NCBI RefSeq assembly: GCF_023078455.1
Contig: NZ_CP095740.1
Location: 3,708,001-3,772,000 of the forward strand
DNA: 64,000 nucleotides
Source of the DNA: Luteibacter aegosomatis
GTDB lineage: Bacteria; Pseudomonadota; Gammaproteobacteria; Xanthomonadales; Rhodanobacteraceae
Direction of reading: 5' to 3'
Made by a program: the position numbers and the translations under genes
Notes under the pieces: model-generated
Told to the model about the DNA's origin: nothing
Databases searched by the model: none
Seen by the model: only the letters and a program-made list of their open reading frames with translations
Shown here: positions 1 to 8,868 of the stretch, in pieces
Layout: every line of letters starts with the position of its first letter
Position numbering within the stretch: the first letter of the stretch is position 1

Positions 1-582
1 GTGATAGGGGTACAGCTCGAAGGTGCGGCCGTCGCGCGTGAACACGGCCTTGCCCGGCACGCGCTCCTTCTCGATGGTGCCGATGGCCGTGCCCAGTTCG
101 AGCTCGTAGGGTGGATCGAAAGGCACCCAATCGGCCGTCACGCGCCATGACGCGTCGGTCGGAAAGTAATCCAGTCCCCTGAAATTCAACCGCGTATCGG
201 CCTGCGAATCCTTCACGCGGATGGCCTTGCGACCGTCGCGCAGGATGACGAACAACTGTGCCGTGCCGAAGCGAACCTCGGTGGAACGCCGGCCCGGGGC
301 ATCGTCGGACAGCGTCGCTTGCTGCCGTTTTTCGCCGTCGACGAGCGCTTCGACACCCGGCGCGAACGCGATGGTGGTGACGCCATCCGCAGCGAGCGTG
401 ATCGTGCCCAGATGATCGGGACCCGCCTGCAACACGATGTCGTTGTCGTCGGCGCGACCGATGCGGTTGGCGCCCTCGCGCAACCAGTCGAAGCCGACGA
501 GGCTCAGCCAACCGCCAGGCGCGGTGAGCAGGTCGAGGCGATGGGCACGGGCTTTCGCCACATCGTTTTCATGAGAAGTCAT
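1..582 (-). CDS. DUF1684 domain protein, 3' end cut by window edge
   Basis: This reading frame is open for 194 codons from an ATG at 582 down to base 1, with no stop, so the gene continues to the left. The translation starts MTSHENDVAKARAHRLDLL and continues with GGWLSLVGFDWLREG. It later shows a DNDIV stretch and DPPYELELGTAIG, which is the pattern I know from the DUF1684 family, whose biochemical role is unknown. There is no signal peptide at this N-terminus, so the product is probably cytoplasmic. It lies 66 bases downstream of mutL in the same direction and could be co-transcribed. The family call rests on recalled sequence pattern only. Confidence 0.75.
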   Translation of the reverse strand, partial: MTSHENDVAKARAHRLDLLTAPGGWLSLVGFDWLREGANRIGRADDNDIVLQAGPDHLGTITLAADGVTTIAFAPGVEALVDGEKRQQATLSDDAPGRRSTEVRFGTAQLFVILRDGRKAIRVKDSQADTRLNFRGLDYFPTDASWRVTADWVPFDPPYELELGTAIGTIEKERVPGKAVFTRDGRTFELYPYH

Positions 583-648
583 CGAAGATCCCAATCCGTC
601 ATGCGAAGAACACGCATCCCGCGAAGCGGGCCTACGTCGAGTGAAGCA

Positions 649-2475
649 TCAACGACCGCGCAGGAACAGCTTGTCCAGCTCACCCAGCGACAACTGCACC
701 CAGGTCGGGCGTCCGTGGTTGCACTGCCCCGAACGCTCGGTGGCCTCCATCTCGCGAAGCAACGCGTTCATCTCCGGGATGCCGAGCCGGCGACCCGCAC
801 GCACGGAACCATGGCAGGCCATCGTCGAGAGCAGTTCGTTCTCCAGTTCTTCCAGCCGTCGCGAGCTGCCGTGCTGCGCCAGCTCGCCCAGCACGTCGCG
901 CGTGAGCTGCGTCACGTCGGCCCCTTCGAGCAACGACGGAATGCGGCGCACCACCACGCCCGACGGGCCACTACGCGACAACTCGAGCCCCCAGTCGGCC
1001 AGCGCATCGGCATGCTCTTCCGCCGCCGCGGCTTCTTTCGCGCTCACCGCCACGTTCAACGGCACCAGCAGCATCTGCGAGCGCAGGTTGGCGGTCACGC
1101 GGCCGTTCTTGAGTTTTTCGTAGGTGATGCGCTCGTGCGCGGCGTGCATGTCGACCAGCACGAGGCCATGTTCGTTCTCGGCGAGCACGTAGATGTTCTT
1201 CAGCTGCGCGATGGCGTAGCCCAGCGGTGGCACGTCGCCCGTCTCGTTCAGCGGCGCCGGCAAGGGTCTCGGCGCGGACGCTGCCGAAGAGCCGCCGCCG
1301 AACAGCGTGGCGTAGTCGGCAAGCGGTTCGTCGCGCACGCCGAGGCTCAGGCGCGGCTGGCTGGCGAACGACGGCCATGCGGGCATCGCCTGCGGCGCGG
1401 ACAGGCGTGACGGCATGCCGGTGGCGGATGCCGCCGCCGGCACGGACACCTCTTCGCCCGACGCCGCCGTCGCGCCGGCACGCGTCTGCGCGAGGGCTTC
1501 ATGCAGCGTGCGGAACAGGAAATCGTGGATGAGGCGTTGCTCGCGAAAACGCACTTCGCTCTTGGCCGGATGCACGTTCACGTCCACGCCGGCGGGATCG
1601 AGCCGGAGGAACAGCACGAACACCGGGTGCCGCCCGTGGAACAGCACGTCGGAGTAAGCCTGGCGCACCGCATGGGCCACGATGCGATCGCGCACCAGGC
1701 GACCGTTGACGTAAAAGTACTGCTGATCGGCCTGCGCACGCGAGGCGGTGGGCATGCCTACCCAGCCGGACAGGCTCAATCCGGCCGCCTCGTGCTCCAC
1801 GCGCAACGCCTGGCCCGGGAATTCCGGCCCGAGCACTTCGGCCACGCGGGCCAGCGCGGCATTCTCGTCGCGCGCCGGCTTGAGCAGCCGCACCGGCTTG
1901 CCGTTGTGGGTAAGGCGGATGTCCACGCCCTCGCGCGCCAGCGCCAACGACTTGAGCAGGTCGTCGATATGGGCGAATTCCGTGCGTTCGGCACGGAGGA
2001 ACTTGCGTCGCGCGGGCACGTTGTAGAAGAGGTCACGCACCTCGATGGTCGTGCCCTGCGGATGCTGCGCGGGGCGAGCCTCCTGCAGACGACCGCCGTC
2101 GACCTCGATGCGCCAGGCGGCATCCTCGCCGGCATGCCGCGAGGTCAGCGAGAAACGCGCCACCGACGACACCGAGGCCAGCGCCTCGCCACGGAAACCC
2201 ATGCTCGCCACGCGCTCGAGATCGTCGAAGCTGCCGATCTTGCTGGTGGCGTGCGACGCCACCGCGAGCGCCAGCTCGTCGCGCGGTATCCCGCCCCCGT
2301 CGTCGCGCACGCGGATCAGCCGGGTACCGCCCTGCTCGATGTCCACCTCGATGCGACGCGCGCCGGCGTCGATGCTGTTTTCGACGAGCTCCTTCACCAC
2401 CGAGGCGGGACGCTCGATCACTTCGCCGGCCGCGATCTGGTTGATCAGCTCGGGCGGAAGGACGCGGATGGGCAT
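649..2475 (-). CDS. mutL: DNA mismatch repair protein MutL (endonuclease-type)
   Basis: 608 residues. The N-terminal GHKL ATPase shows the catalytic Glu29 and Asn33 in [13 protein letters not shown], then DDGGGI near residue 58 and GFRGEAL near 95. A variable linker leads to the C-terminal dimerisation domain. Residues 442-453 read [12 protein letters not shown], which fits the metal-binding endonuclease motif D-x-H-A-x2-E-x4-E, and the C-terminus carries CNHGRPT. MutL proteins with this motif nick DNA themselves and occur in bacteria without MutH, so mismatch repair here is probably MutH-independent. It follows amiB, as in the Escherichia coli tsaE-amiB-mutL order. A 22-bp inverted repeat lies just upstream. 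Confidence 0.97.
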   Translation of the reverse strand: MPIRVLPPELINQIAAGEVIERPASVVKELVENSIDAGARRIEVDIEQGGTRLIRVRDDGGGIPRDELALAVASHATSKIGSFDDLERVASMGFRGEALASVSSVARFSLTSRHAGEDAAWRIEVDGGRLQEARPAQHPQGTTIEVRDLFYNVPARRKFLRAERTEFAHIDDLLKSLALAREGVDIRLTHNGKPVRLLKPARDENAALARVAEVLGPEFPGQALRVEHEAAGLSLSGWVGMPTASRAQADQQYFYVNGRLVRDRIVAHAVRQAYSDVLFHGRHPVFVLFLRLDPAGVDVNVHPAKSEVRFREQRLIHDFLFRTLHEALAQTRAGATAASGEEVSVPAAASATGMPSRLSAPQAMPAWPSFASQPRLSLGVRDEPLADYATLFGGGSSAASAPRPLPAPLNETGDVPPLGYAIAQLKNIYVLAENEHGLVLVDMHAAHERITYEKLKNGRVTANLRSQMLLVPLNVAVSAKEAAAAEEHADALADWGLELSRSGPSGVVVRRIPSLLEGADVTQLTRDVLGELAQHGSSRRLEELENELLSTMACHGSVRAGRRLGIPEMNALLREMEATERSGQCNHGRPTWVQLSLGELDKLFLRGR

Positions 2476-2531
2476 GAGGGCGGGACCTTACGGGCTTGCA
2501 AGGCCGAAAGGATAGCCCATGGGTGCCGCGG

Positions 2532-2606
2532 CCGCTTCCATCGCGGACAGGGTGGGTGAGTTGGCTACCGAAGGGTGGGAGCGGACCCTGTCCGCGATGG
2601 AAGCGG
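2532..2606. repeat. REP-like palindrome, 22-bp perfect arms
   Basis: Bases 2532-2553 and 2585-2606 are perfect reverse complements (22 bp) around a 31-base spacer. The right half contains GTGGGAGCGGACCCTGTCCG, which has the layout of Pseudomonas/Xanthomonadales REP units: GTGGGAGC followed by a short hairpin. It fills most of the amiB-mutL intergenic space. Related copies lie at 7357-7434 and 61037-61064. The family assignment is by similarity of layout only. Confidence 0.8.
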
Positions 2607-2621
2607 GAACGACGATCCTGC

Positions 2622-4211
2622 TCAGCCCGACGGAATCACCATCACCGATCCGATGCGGACGTTGTTGTCCGTCATCTTGTTGGCCATCTTCAGCGCGCCC
2701 ACCGACACCCCGTACTGCTGGGCGATACCGGTCAGCGTTTCGCCGCGGCTCACCCGGTGCAGGTCGCGCACGTCCTCGTCTGCCCGGCCCTTGCGCGTCG
2801 GCGTATCGGCCTTGGCGACGGTCTTCTTGGTCACCGCCTTCACCGCGGTGGACGCCACGGCACCGGCATCGGCGACGACGGGCGCGGCAGGTGCGGGCGA
2901 CGTGACGCTTGCCACGGAGGTGCCGTTACGCCGCGCGGCCTGCGCCGCGAACCATGTCCCCGGCGGCGGCATGGATTCGAAGTAATTGCGCACGCCGCCC
3001 AGCACGGCCGACGCCAGCTCCTGCCGATGCGCCGGGTTGCGCAGGCGCGTCTCCTCGCTGGGATTGGTGATGAACGCCGTTTCCACCAGGATCGAGGGAA
3101 CGTCGGGCGAACGCAGCACCACGAAGTTCGCGCGCTCGACGTAGCCGCGGTGCGTCGGACCCAGGCGGCCCAGCGCCTTGAGCACGTTGCCGGCGATGGA
3201 TTCGCTGGCCTGCATGGCGTAGCCCTGCTGAAGGTCGAGCAGCACGGCGGCCAGCGAATCGTCCTTGTCGTCCAACGACACGCCGCCGACGAGGTCGGCC
3301 CGGTTCTCGCGATCGGCCAGCCAGCGGGCGGCCTCGGACGTCTTGCCGCGCGGCGAGAGCACCCAGACCGAGGAGCCCTTGGCGTCGCTGTTCTTGAAGG
3401 CGTCGGCGTGGATCGAGACGAACATGTCCGCGTTGTGCTCGCGGGCGATCTGGTAGCGGCGCTTGAGCGGGATGAAGTAGTCGCCGGTGCGGGTCAGGAA
3501 AGCCTGCATGCCCGGCTGGCGGTTGATCTGGTCGGCCAGCTCGCGGGCCACCTGGAGGGTGACGTCCTTCTCTCGCAGGCCCGTCGCGCCTCGCGCGCCC
3601 GGATCCTCGCCGCCGTGGCCGGCGTCGATCGCCACGATCACCTTTCGCTCGCCCGTGAGGGCGGCCGGCAAGGGCTTGCCCCGGGCCGGCGTGGCACCGA
3701 CCGGTTTGGAGGGGGCGGCCGGTGCGGCCGCGACGGCGGACGCATCCTCGTCATCGGGCGCATTGTCGCCCGGGTCGGTCTGGCCGCCGGGATACAGATC
3801 GAGCACGAGGCGATAACCGTAGTCGCCCGCGGGCTTCAGCAGGAAGCTCTTCGGCTTGGCCTGGGCATCGACGCGCGCGGTCATCCGCGCCGTATTGCCC
3901 TGCCTGCCGGCGGACATCGACTTGAACAGGCCCTGCCCGCCCGGCGGCGCGAATTCGCCGGCCACCGCGCTGCCCGCGATGTCGAGCACGATGGTGCCGG
4001 GCACGTCGCCCTGGGACATCTTGTAGGTGGCCGGTCCGGACAGGTCGAACACCACGCGGGTGTATTCGGGGCCGGCCCAGACACGGGCGGCCTTCACGTC
4101 GGCCGCCGACGCGGCGGCAGGGGCCAGCATCGCGACGGCGGTCACGCACGCAAGGAGGCCGAGTTTGTTAGTGATTCCCCTCATACGGCCGGATTGAACT
4201 GCATGCGCCAT
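2622..4211 (-). CDS. amiB: N-acetylmuramoyl-L-alanine amidase (AmiB/AmiC type) with LysM
   Basis: 529 residues. It cleaves the amide bond between MurNAc and the stem peptide during daughter-cell separation in the periplasm. Order of parts: signal peptide (hydrophobic core LLACVTAVAMLAPAAASA), AMIN domain to about residue 140, low-complexity linker, Amidase_3 domain from about 190 to 415, and a C-terminal LysM (HRVSRGETLTGIAQQYGVS). The zinc and catalytic residues are visible in DAGHGGEDPG, GLREKDV, SIHADAF and VETAFITN. An internal ATG at 4184 (MRGITNK) gives a more typical signal peptide and may be the real start; neither start has a good ribosome site. The position between tsaE and mutL favours the name amiB, though many annotations say amiC. 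Confidence 0.95.
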   Translation of the reverse strand: MAHAVQSGRMRGITNKLGLLACVTAVAMLAPAAASAADVKAARVWAGPEYTRVVFDLSGPATYKMSQGDVPGTIVLDIAGSAVAGEFAPPGGQGLFKSMSAGRQGNTARMTARVDAQAKPKSFLLKPAGDYGYRLVLDLYPGGQTDPGDNAPDDEDASAVAAAPAAPSKPVGATPARGKPLPAALTGERKVIVAIDAGHGGEDPGARGATGLREKDVTLQVARELADQINRQPGMQAFLTRTGDYFIPLKRRYQIAREHNADMFVSIHADAFKNSDAKGSSVWVLSPRGKTSEAARWLADRENRADLVGGVSLDDKDDSLAAVLLDLQQGYAMQASESIAGNVLKALGRLGPTHRGYVERANFVVLRSPDVPSILVETAFITNPSEETRLRNPAHRQELASAVLGGVRNYFESMPPPGTWFAAQAARRNGTSVASVTSPAPAAPVVADAGAVASTAVKAVTKKTVAKADTPTRKGRADEDVRDLHRVSRGETLTGIAQQYGVSVGALKMANKMTDNNVRIGSVMVIPSG

Positions 4212-4213
4212 AG

Positions 4214-4241
4214 GATTGCAAGATTTTTTCCCTTGCTAATC
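4214..4241 (-). other. Imperfect hairpin upstream of amiB
   Basis: GATT-GCAAG and CTTGC-AATC pair with one bulged base around an A/T-rich loop, in the 114-base gap between tsaE and amiB. A TTGACG box lies about 35 bases further upstream with no convincing -10 element. It could affect amiB translation. The function is unknown. Confidence 0.35.
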
Positions 4242-4325
4242 CATGACCTGCAAATACTTCGTCAACGACCGTACAGGAATGTGTGGCAACCGATGACGAA
4301 AATCGGCAAGGAAGCACGACGGATA

Positions 4326-4775
4326 TCAGCCGAGGGCCGCCACGAGTCGCCGCCCTACGTCGGACCGAGGCTCCATCGCCACCGTCCGGCCTTGTGCCTC
4401 GTGACGGAAGCGAAGCTCGAGATCGACGGGAGGCAAGGCGCCGACCCCACGCTCGGGCCACTCCACGAGTACGATCGCCCCCGGTTCGGCCAGGCTGTCC
4501 AGCCCGAGCCATTCCAGTTCGCCGGGGTCGGCGATGCGATAGAGGTCGAGATGGAAGGCACGGCGCGAGCCGATGTCGTAGCCCTCGACGAGGCTATAGG
4601 TGGGGCTCTTCACCCGTTCGCCGACGCCCAGCGCCTTCAGGAAGGCGCGGGCGAAGGTCGTCTTGCCGGCGCCGAGGTTGCCGTGCAGGTAGGCCACGAG
4701 CCCACCGGGCAAGGCGGCGGCTAGGCGCTGGCCGAACGCGATGGTGGCGGCCTCGTCGGCGAGGTGATGTTCCAT
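4326..4775 (-). CDS. tsaE: tRNA threonylcarbamoyladenosine biosynthesis ATPase TsaE
   Basis: 149 residues. TsaE is the P-loop ATPase partner of TsaB and TsaD in making t6A37 on ANN-decoding tRNAs. Walker A is GNLGAGKTT at residues 32-40. LVEGYDIG and FHLDLYRI follow, and LVEWPERG lies near residue 105, all as in the family. I chose the ATG at 4775 (MEHHLADEAAT) because it matches the family N-terminus, follows the nnr stop by 4 bases and has GGAGGG upstream. Longer in-frame extensions run into nnr. It is co-transcribed with nnr, the usual gammaproteobacterial arrangement. Confidence 0.95.
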   Translation of the reverse strand: MEHHLADEAATIAFGQRLAAALPGGLVAYLHGNLGAGKTTFARAFLKALGVGERVKSPTYSLVEGYDIGSRRAFHLDLYRIADPGELEWLGLDSLAEPGAIVLVEWPERGVGALPPVDLELRFRHEAQGRTVAMEPRSDVGRRLVAALG

Positions 4776-4779
4776 GCGT

Positions 4780-6249
4780 TCAGCCCTCCAGCCCATTGAC
4801 CAGTCGACGCAGCGGATCGAGCAGGTCGCCCGCGAGGAGTCCACGCTCGCCGCCTCGCGCCGCGACGTCCGCCGCGCGGGCATGCAGCCCTACGCCCAGG
4901 CAGGCCGCCTCGTAGGTGTCGCATCCCTGCGCGAGCAGGCCGGCGACGATGCCGGTCAGCGTGTCGCCCATGCCGCCGCTGGCCATGCCCGGATTGCCCC
5001 ACGGGCAGACGGATACCCGGCCGTCGGGCGTGGCGATGAGGCTGCCGTTGCCCTTGAGCACCACCGTGGCGGCGAAGCGACGAGCCAGTTCGCGGGCCGC
5101 GGCGAAGCGATCGGCTTGCACGTCCTTCGTCGACATGCCGAGAAGCCGGCCGGCTTCACCGGGGTGCGGGGTGATGACCAGCTTCGCCGGAAGACGTCGC
5201 GGCTCGGCATGCAACAGGTTGAGGCCGTCGGCATCGAGTACCGTCGGCAGGTCGGCATCGAGCGCCGTGGTCCACAAGGCGTGGCCCCAGGCTCCCTGGC
5301 CGAGGCCCGGCCCGATGGCGAGCACCGAGGCCCTGTCGATCATGGGAGCGAGCGCCTGCGGCCCGTTGACCCCGTGCGCCATCAGTTCCGGGCGCGCGGC
5401 GTTCATCGCCGGCACGTTGTCATCACGGGTGGCGACGCTGACCAGGCCCGCGCCAGTCCGCAGGGCCGCCTCGGCGGCCATGCGAGAGGCGCCGCCCATG
5501 CCATGGTCGCCACCGATCACCAGCACGTGACCGTTGGCGCCCTTGTGCGAATCGCGCGGACGACGCGGCAAGGACGAAGGCCGGAGCAGCAGCGCATCGG
5601 GCGGCTCACGCATCCCGTCGGGCACGCCGAGGTCGAACAGTTCGATATCGCCGGCCAGCTCCGCCTGATGCGTATGCAGGCCGCGTTTGCGGACGATGAA
5701 GGTGGCGGTCGCCGTGGCGCGAACGACCGCGCCAGGGGCGGCGCCGGTGTCGGCCGACAGGCCGGAAGGCACATCCAGGGCCAGCACCGGGAGGCCGGCC
5801 GCATCGATCGCCTCGATGGCCGCCTTCGCCTCCCCCTCCGGCGCGCGATTGAGGCCTGTGCCGAAGATCGCGTCGACGACGACATCGGCGGTGTCCAAGA
5901 CCTCTCCCCACGGGAGAACCCGACCGCCCTGCGTCTCGAAGGCGCCACGGGCTCGCTCCGCATCGCTCCCGGCGCGCGGCGCTCCCAGCGCGAACAACTG
6001 CACCGCAAGGCCCGCCGCCAGCGCGTCGCGTCCGACGAGATAGCCGTCGCCACCGTTGTTGCCGGTGCCGCAGACGATCCGCAGACGCGCGGCATCCGGC
6101 CAGCGACGGCGCAGCATGGCGAATGCCGCCGCCGCGGCACGGGTCATGAGTTCGAAACCGGGAATGCCGGCTTCATCCATGGCCCGCCGGTCGATGGCGC
6201 GGGCCTGCTCGGATGTGAAGAGGGCGATGTCGATGGAGGGCGCGGTCAT
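4780..6249 (-). CDS. nnr: Bifunctional NAD(P)H-hydrate epimerase / ADP-dependent dehydratase
   Basis: 489 residues in two fused domains. The N-terminal NnrE epimerase (to about 210) carries VCGTGNNGGDGYLVGRD. The C-terminal NnrD ribokinase-like dehydratase carries GHVLVIGGDHGMGGASRMA, ITPHPGEAGRLLG and the phosphate-binding MASGGMGDTLTG. Together they repair hydrated NADH and NADPH. A perfect TATAAT lies at 6256-6261, six bases before the ATG, so the transcript may start at or next to the start codon and be leaderless. It diverges from queG across only 35 bases, as yjeF and queG do in E. coli. Confidence 0.96.
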   Translation of the reverse strand: MTAPSIDIALFTSEQARAIDRRAMDEAGIPGFELMTRAAAAAFAMLRRRWPDAARLRIVCGTGNNGGDGYLVGRDALAAGLAVQLFALGAPRAGSDAERARGAFETQGGRVLPWGEVLDTADVVVDAIFGTGLNRAPEGEAKAAIEAIDAAGLPVLALDVPSGLSADTGAAPGAVVRATATATFIVRKRGLHTHQAELAGDIELFDLGVPDGMREPPDALLLRPSSLPRRPRDSHKGANGHVLVIGGDHGMGGASRMAAEAALRTGAGLVSVATRDDNVPAMNAARPELMAHGVNGPQALAPMIDRASVLAIGPGLGQGAWGHALWTTALDADLPTVLDADGLNLLHAEPRRLPAKLVITPHPGEAGRLLGMSTKDVQADRFAAARELARRFAATVVLKGNGSLIATPDGRVSVCPWGNPGMASGGMGDTLTGIVAGLLAQGCDTYEAACLGVGLHARAADVAARGGERGLLAGDLLDPLRRLVNGLEG

Positions 6250-6284
6250 CGGACGATTATAGGAGTCACCGGTAAAATGGACGC
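6250..6284. promoter_or_regulatory. Overlapping divergent promoters of nnr and queG, predicted leaderless
   Basis: Minus strand: TATAAT at 6256-6261 followed by six bases and the nnr ATG. Plus strand: TAAAAT at 6273-6278 followed by six bases and the queG ATG at 6285. Neither start codon has a Shine-Dalgarno sequence, since the whole gap is 35 bases. The -35 regions would lie at or over the opposite gene's start and match the consensus poorly. With transcription normally starting 6-8 bases after the -10 box, both mRNAs would begin at or near the start codon. Confidence 0.6.
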
Positions 6285-7358
6285 ATGCCCGCCCCCACCG
6301 ACATCGACTACGCCGCGCTCGCCCTGGACATCAAGCGCTGGGCGCGCGAGCTCGGCTTCGCCGACGTCGGCATCGCCGGCACCGAACTGGGCGATGACGA
6401 GGCGTATCTCGAACGCTGGCTGGCCGACGGCCACCACGGCGAGATGGACTACATGGCCCGTCATGGCACGCGACGCAGTCGCCCGGCGGAGCTCGAGCCG
6501 GGCACCCTGCGCGTGGTATCCGTCCGCATGGACTACATCCCACCCGGCACGGCCAACGCCTGGAACGTGATCCACGACAGCGATAAGGCCTACATCGCCC
6601 GCTACGCGCTGGGACGCGATTACCACAAGCTGATGCGCCATCGCTTGCAGAAGCTGGCCGCGCGGATCACCGATCGCATCGGCGATTTCTCTTACCGCGC
6701 GTACGTCGACTCCGCTCCCGTGCTGGAAAAGGCCCTGGCCCGCAACGCGGGGCTCGGCTGGATCGGCAAGCACACGGTCGTCATCAACAAACGCGCGGGC
6801 TCGTATTTCTTCCTCGGGGAGCTGTACACCGACCTGCCCCTGCCGGTGGACGAGCCGGCCAGCGCGCATTGCGGCAGTTGCCGTCGCTGCATCGACATCT
6901 GTCCGACGCAAGCGATCGTCGCGCCCTACCGGCTGGATGCGCGCAAATGCATTTCCTATCTCACCATCGAGCTCAAGGGCAGCATTCCCGAAGAACTGCG
7001 CGCGCCGATGGGCAACCGGGTATTCGGCTGCGACGATTGCCAGCTGATCTGTCCCTGGAACAAGTTCGCGCAGGATGCGACCGAACCCGATTTCGCGCCG
7101 CGGCACAGCCTCGACGGGCCGAAGCTCGTCGAGTTGTTCGCGTGGAGCGAGGAGCAATTCCTTTCACGTACCGAAGGCATGGCGATTCGGCGGACGGGAT
7201 ACGAAGGCTGGCTGCGCAACCTTGCCGTGGGGCTGGGCAATGCGCCGACCTCGACCGAAGTCGTCGATGCGCTTCGCGCCCGGGCCGATCACCCGTCGGC
7301 CCTGGTGCGCGAGCACGTCGCGTGGGCCTTGTCGCGTCACGGTTCCCGTCAGCCCTAA
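6285..7358 (+). CDS. queG: Epoxyqueuosine reductase QueG
   Basis: 357 residues. A cobalamin-dependent iron-sulfur enzyme that reduces epoxyqueuosine to queuosine in the wobble position of tRNAs. The N-terminal half holds the cobalamin-binding region (YARYALGRDYHKLMRHRLQ). Two 4Fe-4S motifs follow: CGSCRRCIDICPTQAI near residue 195, and CDDCQLICPWN near 248 with a further cluster Cys. The C-terminus is HEAT-like and slightly short. It is cytoplasmic. The stop codon falls inside a long REP-like palindrome, so the 3' end of the mRNA is probably defined by that structure. Confidence 0.96.
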   Translation: MPAPTDIDYAALALDIKRWARELGFADVGIAGTELGDDEAYLERWLADGHHGEMDYMARHGTRRSRPAELEPGTLRVVSVRMDYIPPGTANAWNVIHDSDKAYIARYALGRDYHKLMRHRLQKLAARITDRIGDFSYRAYVDSAPVLEKALARNAGLGWIGKHTVVINKRAGSYFFLGELYTDLPLPVDEPASAHCGSCRRCIDICPTQAIVAPYRLDARKCISYLTIELKGSIPEELRAPMGNRVFGCDDCQLICPWNKFAQDATEPDFAPRHSLDGPKLVELFAWSEEQFLSRTEGMAIRRTGYEGWLRNLAVGLGNAPTSTEVVDALRARADHPSALVREHVAWALSRHGSRQP

Positions 7359-7434
7359 TCGCGGACAGGGGCCGCTCCCACCCTCGGGTAGTGAGCTTCC
7401 TACCGAAGGGTGGGAGCGGACCCTGTCCGCGATT
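7357..7434. repeat. REP-like double palindrome between convergent genes
   Basis: The outer arms 7357-7370 and 7421-7434 are perfect 14-base reverse complements. The inner 20-base arms (7372-7391 and about 7400-7419) pair with two mismatches, leaving a loop of about 8 bases. The whole element is a near-perfect cruciform of about 78 bp between the convergent queG and DAHP synthase genes. It shares GTGGGAGCGGACCCTGTCCG with the repeat at 2532-2606. It could act as a bidirectional terminator or mRNA stabiliser. Confidence 0.8.
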
Positions 7435-7455
7435 CCTGCGAAGCGAACGCGTGAT

Positions 7456-8826
7456 TTACCCCATGCCGTTCGACTTGCGCGTGATCAACATCGCCAGTTC
7501 CAGCGACTGCTCATAGTTCAGGCGCGGATCGACCATCGACTTGTACGCCCGGTCGAGATCCTGCTCCACCAACCCGCGAGCGCCGCCCAGGCACTCGGTA
7601 ACGTTCTCACCGGTAAGCTCCAGATGCACACCGCCCAGGCGCGTACCCGCGGCCGCATGGATGTCGAACGCCTGGTCGAGCTCGCCCGAGATGTTGGCGA
7701 ATCGACGCGTCTTGTAGCCGTTGCTGGTGCTCTCGGTATTGCCATGCATGGGATCGGCCACCCACAACACGCGACGACCCTCGCGCTTCACCGCCTCGAG
7801 CAACGGCTGCAGGCGCGTACCGATCTTGTCGTTGCCCATGCGATGGATCAACGTGAGACGACCCGGCTCTTCGTCGGGATTGAGCACGTCGATGAGGCGC
7901 AGCAGGTCGTCCGGCTCGACCGTCGGCCCCACCTTTACCGCGATGGGGTTGCGGATCCCACGGAAGTATTCCGTATGCGCGCCATCGAGTGCGGCGGTGC
8001 GCATGCCGATCCACGGAAAATGCGTCGACAGGTTGAACCAGCCGTCCTGGCGCGGAACCCGGCGGGTCAGCGCCTCTTCGTAATGCAGCAACAGGGCCTC
8101 GTGCGAGGTGTAGAAATCCACGCGCGAATAAGAGATGGATTCGCCACCCAGCGTCTCCATGAAGCGCAACGAGTCGCCGATGCTGGCTACCATGCGCTTG
8201 TACTCGGCCGCCAGCGGCGAATGATCCACCCAGGCCAGATCCCAGTACTCGGGATGGTGCAGGTCGGCGAAACCACCGTCGATGAGCGCACGAACGAAGT
8301 TCATGGTCATCGCCGAACGCGCGTGCGCCTTGATGAGGCGACGCGGGTCGGCGCGACGCGCCTCGGGGGTGAATTCGGGGCTGTTGACCAGATCGCCGCG
8401 GAACGCGGGCAACGTCACGCCGTCACGCGTCTCCGCGTCGGCCGAACGCGGCTTGGCATACTGGCCGGCAAAGCGGCCCACGCGAAGCACCGGCTTCTTC
8501 AGGCCGTGAACGAGCACCAGGCTCATCTGCAACAGCACCTTCAGGCGGTTGGAAATGATGGGGCTGGTGCAGTCGGCGAAGCTTTCGGCGCAGTCGCCGC
8601 CCTGGAGCAGGAAACGCTCGCCGGCCTGGGCTTCGGCGATGGACTGCTTGAGCTTCAGGATCTCCCAGGACGTGACCAGCGGCGGCAACTCGCCCAATTG
8701 CGCGAGCGCGTCGGCGAGTTCGGCGGCGTCCTCATACATCGGCTGTTGAAGGGCGGTCCTCGACCGCCACGTACCCGGCGCCCAGTCGAGGGACGGGGAG
8801 GCTACGGTTTTGAGGTTGTGCTGCAT
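7456..8826 (-). CDS. Class II 3-deoxy-7-phosphoheptulonate synthase
   Basis: 456 residues, the usual length of class II (plant/mycobacterial-like) DAHP synthases. It condenses phosphoenolpyruvate with erythrose 4-phosphate as the first step of the shikimate pathway. Diagnostic stretches are FLLQGGDCAESF (with the metal-binding Cys), GRFAGQYAKPRS, GAHTEYFRGIRNPIAVKVG, LIHRMGNDKI and ADPMHGNTESTSNGYKTR. It is not homologous at sequence level to the E. coli AroF/G/H enzymes. It lies 42 bases downstream of dsbB with no obvious terminator between, so transcription from dsbB is possible. Confidence 0.95.
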   Translation of the reverse strand: MQHNLKTVASPSLDWAPGTWRSRTALQQPMYEDAAELADALAQLGELPPLVTSWEILKLKQSIAEAQAGERFLLQGGDCAESFADCTSPIISNRLKVLLQMSLVLVHGLKKPVLRVGRFAGQYAKPRSADAETRDGVTLPAFRGDLVNSPEFTPEARRADPRRLIKAHARSAMTMNFVRALIDGGFADLHHPEYWDLAWVDHSPLAAEYKRMVASIGDSLRFMETLGGESISYSRVDFYTSHEALLLHYEEALTRRVPRQDGWFNLSTHFPWIGMRTAALDGAHTEYFRGIRNPIAVKVGPTVEPDDLLRLIDVLNPDEEPGRLTLIHRMGNDKIGTRLQPLLEAVKREGRRVLWVADPMHGNTESTSNGYKTRRFANISGELDQAFDIHAAAGTRLGGVHLELTGENVTECLGGARGLVEQDLDRAYKSMVDPRLNYEQSLELAMLITRKSNGMG

Positions 8827-8868
8827 GACGGCGGTGCCTGAGTGAATGCGCCTGTGGCGCGGGGGAAA

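Noticed and set aside
319..1410. 363-codon plus-strand frame opposite the start-of-window genes
   Set aside because: It overlaps mutL and the DUF1684 gene in antisense and has no domain-like sequence.
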